Counted from the first letter of the stretch, positions 37,256 to 48,891 are shown. The stretch is 64,000 nt of DNA from Citreimonas salinaria (GCF_900107235.1 NZ_FNPF01000011.1:58303-122302); one strand, 5' to 3'. Numbers and translations are program-made. The notes: a model not told the origin generated them from the letters alone.

Positions 37256-37331
37256 GGTGTCCCACGATGGGACACCGGGGCGCCCCAGCGAAATCAATGG
37301 CTTGCGGCGACGGATTCAGGATTCGTTAGCG
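37256..37331. repeat. 76-bp dispersed repeat, copy 1
   Basis: Begins with the hairpin GGTGTCCCA-CGA-TGGGACACC and continues with a conserved block around GACGGATTCAGGA and GTTAG. It aligns without gaps to 59264-59339, 58 of 76 positions identical by my count. It sits 13 bp after the aminotransferase stop, where the hairpin may terminate transcription. Confidence 0.75.
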
Positions 37332-37373
37332 ATTCCCGTCGCCGCGAGCCTTCGGAAGATACCGACAATGCGG

Positions 37374-37407
37374 GGGCGGACAGGGATGTCCGTCCGCGTT
37401 TCATTTT
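37374..37407 (+). terminator. Second hairpin after the aminotransferase, with T-run
   Basis: GGGCGGACA-GGGA-TGTCCGTCC (one G-U pair) followed by a T-rich tract (GTTTCATTTT). It is oriented to stop plus-strand transcription before the convergent rhodanese gene. Confidence 0.6.
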
Positions 37408-37781
37408 CAGGCTTTGCGCTGCGGGGCGCCGGTGGCCATGTTCGTCGTGATGTGCGGCTTGCCCGCCTGCTTCCACGCGCCGAAGCCGCCCTCCATGTGC
37501 GCCACGCGGCTCAGCCCGGCCTCGACCGCCGCGCGCGAGACGCGCTCGGACCGCGCGCCCGAGCCGCAATGGAAGACGATCTTCTTCTCGCTCTGGCCGG
37601 GCAGCGCGTCGGCCTTGAAGAAGGCCATCGGCATCAGCAGCGCGCCCTCGATATGTTCGAACATGAACTCCTGCGGAGTGCGGACGTCGATGAGCACGAT
37701 CTCGTGCTTGTCCAGCGCGGCCTGAACCTCGTCCGGGGTCCAGGTCTCAAACGTGGCTTCGCCAATCTGTTCGGTCTTCAT
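37407..37781 (-). CDS. Rhodanese-like domain protein
   Basis: 124 residues, a single rhodanese domain. The active Cys loop is FHCGSGARSERVS, and the CH2A-type motif is LIDVRTPQEF. It probably transfers sulfane sulfur, or handles persulfides, in the cytoplasm. The arrangement WTPDEVQAALDKHEIVLIDV is typical. It is monocistronic and shares a 168-bp divergent region with puuD. Confidence 0.88.
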   Translation of the reverse strand: MKTEQIGEATFETWTPDEVQAALDKHEIVLIDVRTPQEFMFEHIEGALLMPMAFFKADALPGQSEKKIVFHCGSGARSERVSRAAVEAGLSRVAHMEGGFGAWKQAGKPHITTNMATGAPQRKA

Positions 37782-37815
37782 CGCGGTGTCCTCCTCGGGT
37801 TGCGTCGGAAGCTAA

Positions 37816-37835
37816 ACATTCAGGTAATCGAATGT
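37816..37835. promoter_or_regulatory. Palindrome between rhodanese and puuD
   Basis: ACATTC-N8-GAATGT, AT-richer than its surroundings, 35 bp upstream of the rhodanese start. A candidate operator; the regulator is unknown. Confidence 0.4.
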
Positions 37836-37949
37836 AAATGCACTGCGGGCGCCCGCCCGTTCCAAAATTCGTCGCGTAAATCGACGCGAAGGGGCTGACG
37901 TTCCCGGCGGCCCGTGTCTAAGGTGCCGGCGGATTTGCGGAGACTTCTC

Positions 37950-39170
37950 ATGTACGACCTTGCGGCGATGGGCGCCTGGATTGAATTCGCCGTGCGCTGG
38001 CTGCACGTCATCACGGCCATCGCGTGGATCGGCTCGTCGTTCTATTTCATCGCGCTGGACCTGGGCCTGCACCGCGACCGCAACCTGCCCTCGGGCGCGG
38101 ATGGCGAGGAATGGCAGGTGCATGGCGGCGGGTTCTACCACATCCAGAAATACCTGGTGGCGCCGGCGCACATGCCCGACGGGCTGATCTGGCACAAATG
38201 GCAAAGCTACTGGACGTGGATCAGCGGCTTCGTCCTGCTGGCGCTGGTCTATTACCTCGGGGCCGAGTTCTACCTGATCGACCCGTCGGTGATGGAGCTT
38301 GCGGTGTGGCAGGCGGTGGCCATTTCCATCGCCTCGCTGGCCTTCGGCTGGCTGGTCTACAACGCGCTGTGCAAGGTCTTCGTGCACGCGGACCAGACCT
38401 GGCTGATGGTGGCGCTGTTCGGCGTGCTGGTGGTCATGTCATGGGGCTACACGCAGGTCTTCTCGGGGCGCGCGGCGATGCTGCACCTGGGCGCGTTCAC
38501 CGCCACGATCATGAGCGCGAACGTCTTCATGATCATCATTCCGAACCAGAAGGTGGTGGTGGCCGACCTGATGGCGGGCCGCAAGCCGGACCCGATCTAC
38601 GGCAAGATCGCCAAGCAGCGCTCTACGCACAACAACTACCTGACGCTGCCGGTGCTGTTCCTGATGCTGTCGAACCATTACCCGCTGGCCTTTGCCAGCG
38701 AGTGGAACTGGGTGATCGCCAGCCTGGTGTTCCTAATGGGCGTGACGATCCGGCACTTCTTCAACACGATGCACCAGCGCAAGGGGATGCCGTGGTGGAC
38801 CTGGGCGGTGACGGTGATGCTGTTCATCGCGATCGTCGGCCTGTCGACCGCGCCCCTGTCGCGCGACGCGCGCGAGGCGTCGGACGCGGCGGCGATGCGG
38901 TTCGCGCAGGCCGAGGGGTTCGAGGATGTCGAGCAGATCGTGATGACGCGCTGTTCCATGTGCCATGCGGAACAGCCGGTCTGGCCGGGGCTGCACTGGG
39001 CGCCCAAGAACGTTCATCTTGAAACGCCGGGCCAGATCGCGGCGCAGGCGCGGGCGATCCATTTGCAGGCGGGGCTGAGCCACGCGATGCCGCCCGCGAA
39101 CCTGTCGTGGATGGAAGAGACCGAGCGCGCGGCAATCCGCGACTGGTACGCCGCGGCGACCGGTGGCTAG
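37950..39170 (+). CDS. puuD: Urate hydroxylase PuuD (membrane, cytochrome c-fused)
   Basis: 406 residues. The N-terminal membrane domain of about eight helices begins AAMGAWIEFAVRWLHVITAI, and a C-terminal c-type cytochrome has C335-S-M-C338-H339. PuuD oxidises urate to 5-hydroxyisourate in the purine-degradation pathway and passes electrons to the respiratory chain. The ATG at 37950 follows CGGAGA. No other urate-pathway genes (hiuH, uraD) are in the window. Confidence 0.9.
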   Translation: MYDLAAMGAWIEFAVRWLHVITAIAWIGSSFYFIALDLGLHRDRNLPSGADGEEWQVHGGGFYHIQKYLVAPAHMPDGLIWHKWQSYWTWISGFVLLALVYYLGAEFYLIDPSVMELAVWQAVAISIASLAFGWLVYNALCKVFVHADQTWLMVALFGVLVVMSWGYTQVFSGRAAMLHLGAFTATIMSANVFMIIIPNQKVVVADLMAGRKPDPIYGKIAKQRSTHNNYLTLPVLFLMLSNHYPLAFASEWNWVIASLVFLMGVTIRHFFNTMHQRKGMPWWTWAVTVMLFIAIVGLSTAPLSRDAREASDAAAMRFAQAEGFEDVEQIVMTRCSMCHAEQPVWPGLHWAPKNVHLETPGQIAAQARAIHLQAGLSHAMPPANLSWMEETERAAIRDWYAAATGG

Positions 39171-39271
39171 AGGATCCGCAGGGTGATCGGGACGGCGCGG
39201 AACCAGAGTTTGGCGAAAGCCTCGCCGTAGATCGCTGCGATCGTGTCGTAGGTGATGCGTGGCACCAGCAT
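39167..39271 (-). CDS. Possible 34-residue protein
   Basis: The ATG at 39271 follows an AGGAGC site at good spacing. The product, rich in hydrophobic and basic residues, ends VPITLRIL, and its stop overlaps the puuD stop. It is amphipathic and Trp-containing (AKLWFRAVP). I know of no homologue; it could be a chance frame. Otherwise the gap between puuD and mutL (39171-39442) shows nothing. Confidence 0.35.
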   Translation of the reverse strand: MLVPRITYDTIAAIYGEAFAKLWFRAVPITLRIL

Positions 39272-39442
39272 GATCAGCTCCTGTAGCCTGACGTGTACCA
39301 AGATAGCGCAATCATCCAACGCTGTCTGTCATGAAATCGTTGCAAATGGTGCGAGCGGCGGGTGACGTGTCGGCAAGGCCACGGGCGGGGCAGCCTTGGA
39401 AGGCATTTTCAGAATCGTCCAGGCCGTGCTAGGTCTTGTGGC

Positions 39443-41269
<1,827 letters not shown>

Positions 41270-41654
41270 CCGGCGCCGGAACCCCGAATGCCAGCCCGCG
41301 AAGCAGCGGCGCAGCGGTCCCGGCCGGGCCGGCCGGGACCCGGTCATCCCATCGATCAAGCTGCCCGACGAACCCGCGAAGAGATCGCTTCGGTCCCGCC
41401 GGGCGGTGCGAGGAATGCTGCACCGCGGAACGCCCGGGCCGGCGTCCGAGCCTTGCGCCCGGCGCATGGCGACCTTGCGCAGGCTTGCCTGCCGCGACGT
41501 CGCCCTAGCTGCTAGAGCCGGATTGCAACGCGGTGCGAGGTGTGCAGACTCGGCCGCCAGGGACGCCGTGCCCGCGGGAGAACGGCCCGGCCGGATGGAA
41601 TGCCGGCCTTGCCGGGACGAGGGTCCAAGCGGGCGCCAGAAGGGAAGAGGGTTC
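41270..41654. other. Long aceE upstream region with a 10-bp perfect inverted repeat
   Basis: A 385-bp gene-free stretch between mutL and aceE. It holds GGTCCCGGCC-GGGCC-GGCCGGGACC at 41316-41340, which could end mutL transcription although no T-run follows. The rest is GC-rich with no convincing frame. The aceE promoter and any pyruvate-responsive operator should be here, but I cannot pick one out. Confidence 0.55.
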
Positions 41655-44312
41655 ATGAAAGATCAGCAAAGCGACATCGATCCGACCGAAAGCCAGGAGT
41701 GGCAGGAGGCGATCGAGGACGTGATCCTGCGCGACGGTCCGGACCGCGCGCATTTCCTGCTGGACAAGGCGGTGCAGCAGGCCCGCGCGGCCGGCGCGAG
41801 GCTGCCGTTCAGCGCGACGACGCCCTACCAGAACACGATCCCGCCCGACGACGAGGTCGACATGCCCGGCGACCGGGACATGGAATGGCGCATCCGCACC
41901 ATCAACCGCTGGAACGCCATGGCGACGGTCGTGAAGCGTAACCGGATCAGCACCGAGTATGGCGGGCACATCGCGTCGTTTGCCTCGTCCGCGGCGCTGT
42001 ACGACGTGGGCCTGAACCATTTCTGGCGCTCGAAATCGGCGATACACGGCGGCGACCTTGTGTTCTTTCAGGGCCACGTGGTGCCGGGCATCTACGCGCG
42101 CTCCTTCATGGAGGGGCGCATCAGCGAGGAGCAGCTGACCAAGTTCCGCTCGGAGGTCGCGGGCGGCGGGCTGTCATCCTACCCGCACCCCTGGCTGATG
42201 CCGGATTACTGGCAGTTCCCGACCGTGAGCATGGGCCTTGGCCCGATCATGGCGGTCTACCAGGCGCGGTTCATGAAATACCTGGAAAACCGCGGGCTGA
42301 TCGAGAAGCAGGACCGCAAGATCTGGGCCTTCCTCGGCGACGGCGAGATGGACGAGCCGGAAAGCCTCGGCGCAATCTCCCTCGCCGCGCGCGAGGGGCT
42401 CGACAACCTGATCTTCGTGGTCAACTGCAACCTGCAGCGTCTGGACGGCCCGGTGCGCGGCAACGGCAAGATCGTGCAGGAGCTGGAAGGCGAGTTCCGC
42501 GGCGCGGGCTGGGACGTGATCAAGCTGCTGTGGGGCCGCGGCTGGGACGAGCTTCTGGAGCAGGACACCAGCGGCAAGCTGCGCCAGCTGATGGACGAGA
42601 CGGTGGACGGCGACTACCAGACCTTCAAGTCGAAGGACGGCGCCTATATCCGCGAGCATTTCTTCGGCAAGTATCCCGAGACCGCCGAGCTGGTGAAGGA
42701 CTGGACCGACGACCAGATCTGGGCCCTGCGGCGCGGCGGGCACGATCCCAAGAAGGTCTACAACGCCTTCCTGCGCGCGACGAAGTCCGAGAACCAGCCG
42801 ACCTGCATCCTGGTCAAGACGGTCAAGGGCTACGGCATGGGCTCGGCCGGCGAGGGGCAGAACATCACCCACCAGCAGAAGAAGATGCAGGTGGAGCAGC
42901 TGAAAGAGATGCGCGACCGGTTCAGGATTCCGGTTACCGACGAGGAGCTGGAAAAGGACATCCCCTACGTCACGCTGAACAACGCGCAGAAGGCCTACAT
43001 GTCCGAGCGCCGGCGCGAGCTCGGCGGCTCCTTCCCGCGGCGCGAGCCCAGCACCGAGTCGCTGGAGATCCCCGATCTGGACAAGTTCAAGGGCCAGCTG
43101 GAAAGCACCGGCGACCGCGAGATCTCCACGACGATGGCCTTCGTGCGCATCCTGACGACGCTGCTGCGCGACAAGAAGATCGGCAAGCGCGTGGTGCCGA
43201 TCGTGCCCGATGAATCGCGCACCTTCGGGATGGAGGGGCTGTTCCGGTCCGTGGGCATCTACAACCCGCTGGGGCAGAACTACACGCCGCAGGACCGCGA
43301 CCAGATGATGTACTACAAGGAATCCGCCGACGGGCAGGTTCTGCAGGAGGGCATCAACGAGGCCGGCGCCATGGCCGACTGGATCGCCGCCGCCACGGCC
43401 TATGCCAACCACGGCGTGCCGATGATCCCGTTCTACATCTACTACTCGATGTTCGGGTTCCAGCGGGTGGGCGACATGTGCTGGGCCGCCGGCGACAGCC
43501 GCGCGCGCGGCTTCCTGCTGGGCGGCACCGCCGGGCGCACCACGCTGAACGGCGAGGGGCTGCAGCACCAGGACGGGCACAGCCACATCTTGGCCGGCAC
43601 GGTCCCGAATTGCATCAGCTACGATCCGACCTTCAGCTACGAGGTCGCGGTGATCGTGCAGCACGGGCTGAAGCGGATGTACCAGGACCAGGACGACGTC
43701 TATTTCTACCTGACCCTGATGAACGAGAACTACCGGCACCCGGAAATGCCCATGGGCGCAGAGGAGGGCATCATCCGCGGGCTCTACCGGATGAAGAAGA
43801 CCGCACGCCCGGGCAAGAAGCACGTGAACCTGATGGGCTCGGGGACGATCCTGGTGCAGGCGATCCAGGCGGCCGAGATGCTCGAGGCGGATTTCGGCGT
43901 GACCTCCGACATCTGGTCGGCGACCAGCTTCAACCAGATCGCCCGCGATTGCCAGGACGCGCTGCGGTTCAACCGGCTCAACCCGTTCGCCGAGCAGCGC
44001 CGCGCCTACGCGGCCGAGCTGCTCGAGGGCGTGAAGGGTCCGGTGATCGCGGCCACGGACTACATGAAGAACTACGCCGAGCAGATCCGTTCCTGCGTGC
44101 CGGGGCGCTTCACCGTGCTGGGCACCGACGGGTTCGGGCGGTCGGACAGCCGCGTGAACCTGCGGCGCTTCTTCGAGGTCGACGCCAACCACATCGCCGC
44201 GGCCGCCATGGTCGACCTGTGGCGCGAGGGCGCCGTGGACGACAAGATTCTGCAGCAGGCGCTGAACAAGTACGAAATCGACGGCGGCAAGCCGAACCCG
44301 CGCCTGGTGTGA
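41655..44312 (+). CDS. aceE: Pyruvate dehydrogenase E1 component, homodimeric type
   Basis: 885 residues. The thiamine-diphosphate motif runs GDGEMDEPES to NCNLQ. N-terminal SQEWQEAIEDVILRDGPDRA and the late LLGGTAGRTTLNGEGLQHQDG with SYEVAVIVQHGL match AceE. It decarboxylates pyruvate and acetylates the E2 lipoyl group. Many alphaproteobacteria use a PdhA/PdhB E1 instead, so this is the gamma-type enzyme, known in Rhodobacter relatives. It is first in aceE-aceF-lpdA. The ATG at 41655 gives the family N terminus. Confidence 0.96.
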   Translation: MKDQQSDIDPTESQEWQEAIEDVILRDGPDRAHFLLDKAVQQARAAGARLPFSATTPYQNTIPPDDEVDMPGDRDMEWRIRTINRWNAMATVVKRNRISTEYGGHIASFASSAALYDVGLNHFWRSKSAIHGGDLVFFQGHVVPGIYARSFMEGRISEEQLTKFRSEVAGGGLSSYPHPWLMPDYWQFPTVSMGLGPIMAVYQARFMKYLENRGLIEKQDRKIWAFLGDGEMDEPESLGAISLAAREGLDNLIFVVNCNLQRLDGPVRGNGKIVQELEGEFRGAGWDVIKLLWGRGWDELLEQDTSGKLRQLMDETVDGDYQTFKSKDGAYIREHFFGKYPETAELVKDWTDDQIWALRRGGHDPKKVYNAFLRATKSENQPTCILVKTVKGYGMGSAGEGQNITHQQKKMQVEQLKEMRDRFRIPVTDEELEKDIPYVTLNNAQKAYMSERRRELGGSFPRREPSTESLEIPDLDKFKGQLESTGDREISTTMAFVRILTTLLRDKKIGKRVVPIVPDESRTFGMEGLFRSVGIYNPLGQNYTPQDRDQMMYYKESADGQVLQEGINEAGAMADWIAAATAYANHGVPMIPFYIYYSMFGFQRVGDMCWAAGDSRARGFLLGGTAGRTTLNGEGLQHQDGHSHILAGTVPNCISYDPTFSYEVAVIVQHGLKRMYQDQDDVYFYLTLMNENYRHPEMPMGAEEGIIRGLYRMKKTARPGKKHVNLMGSGTILVQAIQAAEMLEADFGVTSDIWSATSFNQIARDCQDALRFNRLNPFAEQRRAYAAELLEGVKGPVIAATDYMKNYAEQIRSCVPGRFTVLGTDGFGRSDSRVNLRRFFEVDANHIAAAAMVDLWREGAVDDKILQQALNKYEIDGGKPNPRLV

Positions 44313-44335
44313 CGGCGGAACGGAGGGGATAGAAC

Positions 44336-45622
44336 ATGACGACTGAGGTAAAGGTACCCGACATCGGCGATTTCACCGACGTTCCGGTGGTGACCGTACT
44401 GGTGAGCGTGGGCGACAGGGTCGAGGTCGAGGACCCGATCATCGAGCTGGAATCCGACAAGGCGACCATGGAGGTGCCGTCGAGCCACGCGGGTGTGGTG
44501 AAGGAGATCAAGGTCTCGGAGGGCGACAAGCTGTCCGAGGGCTCGGTGGTGCTGCTGCTCGAGGCCGAGGACGAGGGCGACGCCCCGCAGAAGGAGGCGG
44601 TGAAGGAAGAGGCCAAGCCGGCCGAAAAACCCGCCGAGGAGCCGGCCGAGAAGGCTGAGCAGCCCGCATCGTCCGGCGGTGCCGCGCCCGCGCCCGTGAC
44701 GGATGCGGGCTTCAGCCGCGTGCATGCCTCTCCTTCCGTCCGGGCCTATGCGCGCCGCGTCGAGGTGGACCTGACGCGGCTCAACGGGTCGGGCCGCAAG
44801 GGCCGCATCCTGCGCGAGGACGTCGAGAAGGCGCTGAAATCGCAGGCGGCCCCGGCCGCCGCGGGAGGCACCGCGCAGGGCGGCATGGGCATCCCGCCGA
44901 TCCCGGCCGTGGACTTCTCGAAGTTCGGCCCGGTCGAGACCGTCGAGATGTCGCGCATCAAGAAGCTGTCCGGCCCTGCGCTGCACCGGTCGTGGCTGAA
45001 CATCCCGCACGTCACCCACAACGACGAGGCGGACATCACCGAGCTGGACAAGTACCGCAAGGAAATGGACACGATGGCCAAGGACGAGGGCTATCGCGTC
45101 ACGCTGCTGTCCTTCGTGATCAAGGCCAGCGTCAGCGCGCTCAAGCAGCACTGGGAGTTCAACTCCTCGATCCATCCGGACGGCGACAAGCTGATCAGGA
45201 AGGACTTCTACAACATCGGTTTCGCCGCCGACACGCCCAACGGGCTGATGGTGCCGGTGATCAAGGATGCCGACCGCAAGGGCCTGGTGGACATCAGCAA
45301 GGAGCTGATGAGCCTGTCGAAGGCGGCGCGGGACGGCAACCTCAAGTCCAAGGACATGCAGGGCGCCACGTTCACGATCTCCAGCCTCGGCGGGATCGGC
45401 GGCACCAGCTTCACCCCGATCGTCAACGCGCCCGAGGTGGCGATCCTGGGCCTCACTCGGTCCAAGATGGCGCCGGTGTGGAACGGCACCGAGTTCGAGC
45501 CGCGCCTGATGCAGCCCCTGTCGCTGAGCTACGACCACCGCGCGGTGGACGGCGCCCTGGCCGCGCGCTTCTGCGTGACGCTCAAGACGCTGCTGGGCGA
45601 CATGCGCAAGCTGATGTGGTGA
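44336..45622 (+). CDS. aceF: Dihydrolipoamide acetyltransferase (PDH E2)
   Basis: 428 residues. One lipoyl domain has K42 in [10 protein letters not shown]. An Ala/Pro/Glu linker, the peripheral-subunit-binding domain ([20 protein letters not shown]) and the catalytic domain follow, with the active His in SYDHRAVDG. It transfers acetyl groups to CoA. The single lipoyl domain contrasts with the three of E. coli AceF. It is 23 bp after aceE, with a GGAGGGG site. Confidence 0.95.
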   Translation: MTTEVKVPDIGDFTDVPVVTVLVSVGDRVEVEDPIIELESDKATMEVPSSHAGVVKEIKVSEGDKLSEGSVVLLLEAEDEGDAPQKEAVKEEAKPAEKPAEEPAEKAEQPASSGGAAPAPVTDAGFSRVHASPSVRAYARRVEVDLTRLNGSGRKGRILREDVEKALKSQAAPAAAGGTAQGGMGIPPIPAVDFSKFGPVETVEMSRIKKLSGPALHRSWLNIPHVTHNDEADITELDKYRKEMDTMAKDEGYRVTLLSFVIKASVSALKQHWEFNSSIHPDGDKLIRKDFYNIGFAADTPNGLMVPVIKDADRKGLVDISKELMSLSKAARDGNLKSKDMQGATFTISSLGGIGGTSFTPIVNAPEVAILGLTRSKMAPVWNGTEFEPRLMQPLSLSYDHRAVDGALAARFCVTLKTLLGDMRKLMW

Positions 45623-45632
45623 GGTGACAGGT

Positions 45633-47426
45633 ATGGACATCAAGGTACCCGATATCGGTGACTTCACCGACGTCCCCGTGGTCAGCGTTCTGGTTTCCGT
45701 CGGCGACACCGTCGCCGCCGAAGACCCGCTGATCGAACTGGAATCCGACAAGGCCACGATGGAGGTGCCCAGCCCCCGCGCCGGCACAGTGAAAGAGATC
45801 AAGGTCGCCGAGGGCGACAAGGTGTCCGAGGGATCGGTCATCATGGTCTTCGAGGCCGAGGACAGCGACGCGCCCGCCGAGGAAAAGGCCGCCGACGCCA
45901 CCGGCCAGGGCGGCGAGGTCAAGGGCGGCTATGGCGGCCGCGGGTCGCCCCCGCAGGACGACGCGCCGAAGGCCGTGCAGGCCACCGGCGACGCGTCGGG
46001 CAAGGGCGACGTGCATGCCGAGGTTGTCGTTCTGGGCTCGGGCCCCGGCGGCTATTCGGCGGCGTTCCGCGCGGCCGACCTGGGCAAGTCCGTGGTGCTG
46101 ATCGAGAGATACCCGTCGCTGGGCGGCGTGTGCCTCAACGTGGGCTGCATCCCGTCCAAGGCGCTGCTGCATGTGGCCAAGGTCATCACCGAGGCCGACG
46201 AGATGGGCAGCCACGGCGTCAGCTTCGGCAAACCGAAGATCGACCTCGACGAGCTGCGTGGCTTCAAGGACGGCGTGGTCAAGCAGCTGACGGGGGGCCT
46301 CGACGGGCTGTCGAAGGCGCGCAAGGTCAAGGTCGTGCGCGGCTACGGCACGTTCACCGGGCCGAACATGATCGCGGTCGAGGGCGACGACGGCAAAACG
46401 AATGTCAGCTTCGACAATTGCATCATCGCCGCCGGGTCCGAGCCGGTGACGCTGCCCTTCATCCCGCATGACGACGACCGGGTGATCGACAGCACCGGCG
46501 CGCTGGAGCTGGAAGACATCCCCAAGCGGATGCTGGTTCTGGGCGGCGGGATCATCGGGCTCGAGATGGCCACGGTCTACGACGCGCTGGGCAGCAAGGT
46601 GACGGTGGTTGAACTGATGGACCAGATCATCCCCGGCGCCGACAAGGACCTGGTCAAGCCGCTGATGACCCGCATCAAGGGCCGGTACGAGAACATCTTC
46701 CTCAAGACCAAGGTCACGGGCGTCGAGGCGCAGAAGAAGGGCCTGAAGGTCACGTTCGAGGACGACAAGGGCGAGACGTTCAGCGACACCTTCGACAAGG
46801 TGCTGGTGGCGGTCGGACGCAAGCCCAACGGCAAGCTGATCGACGCCGAGAAGGCCGGCGTCGCGGTGGACGAGCGCGGCTTCATCGCGGTCGACAGCCA
46901 GATGCGCACGGGGCAGTCCCACATCTTCGCCATCGGCGACGTCGTGGGCCAGCCGATGCTGGCGCACAAGGCGGTGCACGAGGGCAAGGTCGCGGCCGAG
47001 GTCATCGCCGGCGAGAAGCGGCATTTCGATGCCAAGCTGATCCCCTCGGTCGCCTACACCGACCCCGAGGTCGCGTGGTGCGGGCTGACCGAGACCGAGG
47101 CCAAGGCGCAGGGCATCAAGGTCGAGAAGGGCGTGTTCCCCTGGGCCGCGTCGGGCCGCGCGCTGTCGAACGGGCGCAGCGAGGGCATGACCAAGCTGCT
47201 GTTCGACCCGCAGGACCAGCGCGTGCTGGGGGCGGCGATCGTCGGCACCAACGCGGGCGAACTGATCTCGGAAGCCGCGCTGGCGATCGAGATGGGCGCC
47301 GACGCGATCGATCTGGGCCACACGATCCACCCGCACCCGACGCTGTCGGAGACGGTGAACTTCGCCGCCGAGATGTTCGAGGGCACGATCACCGACCTGA
47401 TGCCGCCGAAGAAGAAAAAGGCCTGA
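45633..47426 (+). CDS. lpdA: Dihydrolipoyl dehydrogenase with N-terminal lipoyl domain (PDH E3)
   Basis: 597 residues. An N-terminal lipoyl domain (K40 in [10 protein letters not shown]) is joined by a Gly/Asp/Ala linker to the flavoprotein. FAD motif is [11 protein letters not shown], the redox pair is C167-x4-C172 ([13 protein letters not shown]) and the catalytic His-Glu is in IHPHPTLSE. The lipoyl domain is nearly the same as that of the adjacent AceF. It is 10 bp after aceF. The ATG at 45633 has GAGGTG at proper spacing; a GTG at 45624 is possible. Confidence 0.95.
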   Translation: MDIKVPDIGDFTDVPVVSVLVSVGDTVAAEDPLIELESDKATMEVPSPRAGTVKEIKVAEGDKVSEGSVIMVFEAEDSDAPAEEKAADATGQGGEVKGGYGGRGSPPQDDAPKAVQATGDASGKGDVHAEVVVLGSGPGGYSAAFRAADLGKSVVLIERYPSLGGVCLNVGCIPSKALLHVAKVITEADEMGSHGVSFGKPKIDLDELRGFKDGVVKQLTGGLDGLSKARKVKVVRGYGTFTGPNMIAVEGDDGKTNVSFDNCIIAAGSEPVTLPFIPHDDDRVIDSTGALELEDIPKRMLVLGGGIIGLEMATVYDALGSKVTVVELMDQIIPGADKDLVKPLMTRIKGRYENIFLKTKVTGVEAQKKGLKVTFEDDKGETFSDTFDKVLVAVGRKPNGKLIDAEKAGVAVDERGFIAVDSQMRTGQSHIFAIGDVVGQPMLAHKAVHEGKVAAEVIAGEKRHFDAKLIPSVAYTDPEVAWCGLTETEAKAQGIKVEKGVFPWAASGRALSNGRSEGMTKLLFDPQDQRVLGAAIVGTNAGELISEAALAIEMGADAIDLGHTIHPHPTLSETVNFAAEMFEGTITDLMPPKKKKA

Positions 47427-47448
47427 GGCGGGCCTGCGGACGACAAAA

Positions 47449-47473
47449 GGCGGAGCCGAGGCTCCGCCTTTTT
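47449..47473 (+). terminator. Intrinsic terminator of aceE-aceF-lpdA
   Basis: GGCGGAGC-CGAG-GCTCCGCC followed by TTTTT and preceded by an A-run. It is 22 bp after lpdA and could work in both directions. Confidence 0.9.
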
Positions 47474-47529
47474 CGTACCGAAGATACTGGTCATCCGGGC
47501 GGGTGCTGCCCGTTCACTGCAGCCTCAAC

Positions 47530-48192
47530 TCAGATCCCGAGGAAAGGTTGCGCCAGCCGGGGCAGAATTCCCTTGAAGCGCAGCGGCCCCTCGTTGACCG
47601 CGAGGCAGATGCAATCCTCGCCCACGTCGGCCACGGGTGTGTGGTGCAGGTCCTCGTGCGCGATCTCGATGTCGCCGCGGGCGTACCGGCCGTCGGCGTC
47701 GGAATAGGCGCCCTTCAGGACCATCGTCAGCTCGATCCCGCGGTGGCTGTGATCGGGCATCGCGGCGCCGGCGGGGATGCGCAGCAGGCGCGCCTTGGCG
47801 TCACCCTTGGTGCGCAGGACCGCCTGCTTGACGCCCATGCCGACGGGGCGCCAGCGGATGGCGTCCGCCGATCCGCCGACATAGTCGCGCAGCGGCGCGG
47901 GCAGCACCGGATCGTGCGGCGCGTCCGGTTTCCGGGTGTCGCGCGCGGGCCCGGCCGCGCGGTCGCTGCCACGGATCAGCGCCAGCGTGCGGTCCAGGCA
48001 GGCATCGGACACGGCCTCGCCCCGGGCGCGTTCCAGCACCGCGCCGCCCACCGCGTCCTGCGCGCACAGCGCCGCCCGGCATTCGTCGCACAGCGAGATG
48101 TGCGTCGCGACGATCAGGTCCATGGCCTCGGGCAGGATTCCGGCCGAGTAGGACCGGATCAGGTCGTCGGTAAGGTGGTGGTTGATGGTCAT
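47530..48192 (-). CDS. chrR: Zinc anti-sigma factor ChrR
   Basis: 220 residues. The N-terminal zinc anti-sigma domain has H31-x3-C35-x2-C38 (ATHISLCDEC), and the C-terminal cupin is rich in His (MPDHSHRGIELTMVLKG, AHEDLHHTPVAD). In Rhodobacter sphaeroides ChrR binds RpoE and releases it upon singlet oxygen. It lies 5 bp after rpoE, in the same transcript. The ATG at 48192 gives the natural N terminus; longer frames overlap rpoE. Confidence 0.94.
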   Translation of the reverse strand: MTINHHLTDDLIRSYSAGILPEAMDLIVATHISLCDECRAALCAQDAVGGAVLERARGEAVSDACLDRTLALIRGSDRAAGPARDTRKPDAPHDPVLPAPLRDYVGGSADAIRWRPVGMGVKQAVLRTKGDAKARLLRIPAGAAMPDHSHRGIELTMVLKGAYSDADGRYARGDIEIAHEDLHHTPVADVGEDCICLAVNEGPLRFKGILPRLAQPFLGI

Positions 48193-48197
48193 GGGCG

Positions 48198-48755
48198 TCA
48201 ACTTCTGTCCATGGCGTGGCGCAAACGTTCGAGCGCCAGCCTGATGCGGGATTTGATCGTGCCGAGCGGAAGCCCGGTCTGTTGCGCGATCTCGGTGTGC
48301 GACAGCTCTCCGAAATAGGCCTTCTCGATCAGCTCCCTCTGTTTGCGGGGCAGAGAGGCGATGGCCTCTCCGAGGTGTTCGCTTTCCTGTTGCAGGCCGA
48401 TCGCGTCGGCCTGGTCGGGTTCGTGTTCCGGCCCCCAGGGCAGATCCTCGGGTTCGGGCCGGCGCTGCCGGCGCAGCACGTCGATCTTGCGGTTCCGCGC
48501 GATCGTGAAGATCCACGTCGCCACCGAGGCGCGGGTCGGGTCGAACTGCGCCGCCTTGTGCCAGACGGTTGCCATCACGTCCTGCGCGCATTCCTCGGCC
48601 AGGGCCGCGTCGGCGCCGGACCGCATGAGGAACGCCTTCACCCGCGGGGCGAAGTGCCGGAACAGCGTCACGAACGCGGTCTCGTCCCGGTGGTCGCGGA
48701 TCCGGATGATCACGTCGATCCAGTCGGCGGCCACGCCTTCGGTCGGGCGGCTCAT
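48198..48755 (-). CDS. rpoE: ECF sigma factor RpoE (singlet-oxygen response)
   Basis: 185 residues. Region 2 spans FVTLFRHFAPRVKAFLMRSG to DPTRASVATWIFTIARNRKID. Region 4 spans LPRKQRELIEKAYFGELSHTEIAQQ to GLPLGTIKSRI. With chrR downstream it matches the sigma-E/ChrR pair that mounts the photooxidative-stress response. The ATG at 48755 is closest to known lengths; a longer frame to 48908 would cross its own promoter. A TGATCC-N18-TAACCC promoter is upstream. Confidence 0.94.
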   Translation of the reverse strand: MSRPTEGVAADWIDVIIRIRDHRDETAFVTLFRHFAPRVKAFLMRSGADAALAEECAQDVMATVWHKAAQFDPTRASVATWIFTIARNRKIDVLRRQRRPEPEDLPWGPEHEPDQADAIGLQQESEHLGEAIASLPRKQRELIEKAYFGELSHTEIAQQTGLPLGTIKSRIRLALERLRHAMDRS

Positions 48756-48861
48756 GAAACGGCCCTGCCGGCGCCGGGAGATGCGGTCGAACGCTGGCAC
48801 CGACCGCGCCGGGGGCGCGGAATCGTCAGGCTTCGATGTGTCCACGCCACCGTACATGACA

Positions 48862-48891
48862 GGGTTACGCGGGCGTTTCGGGATCGGATCA
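48862..48891 (-). promoter_or_regulatory. RpoE-type promoter of rpoE-chrR
   Basis: On the minus strand TGATCC (48891-48886), 18 bp, then TAACCC (48867-48862). The -35 matches the known R. sphaeroides RpoE hexamer TGATCC, implying autoregulation. Confidence 0.75.

Noticed and set aside
42174..44192. 672-codon frame antisense to aceE
   Set aside because: Shadow of a clear AceE coding sequence.
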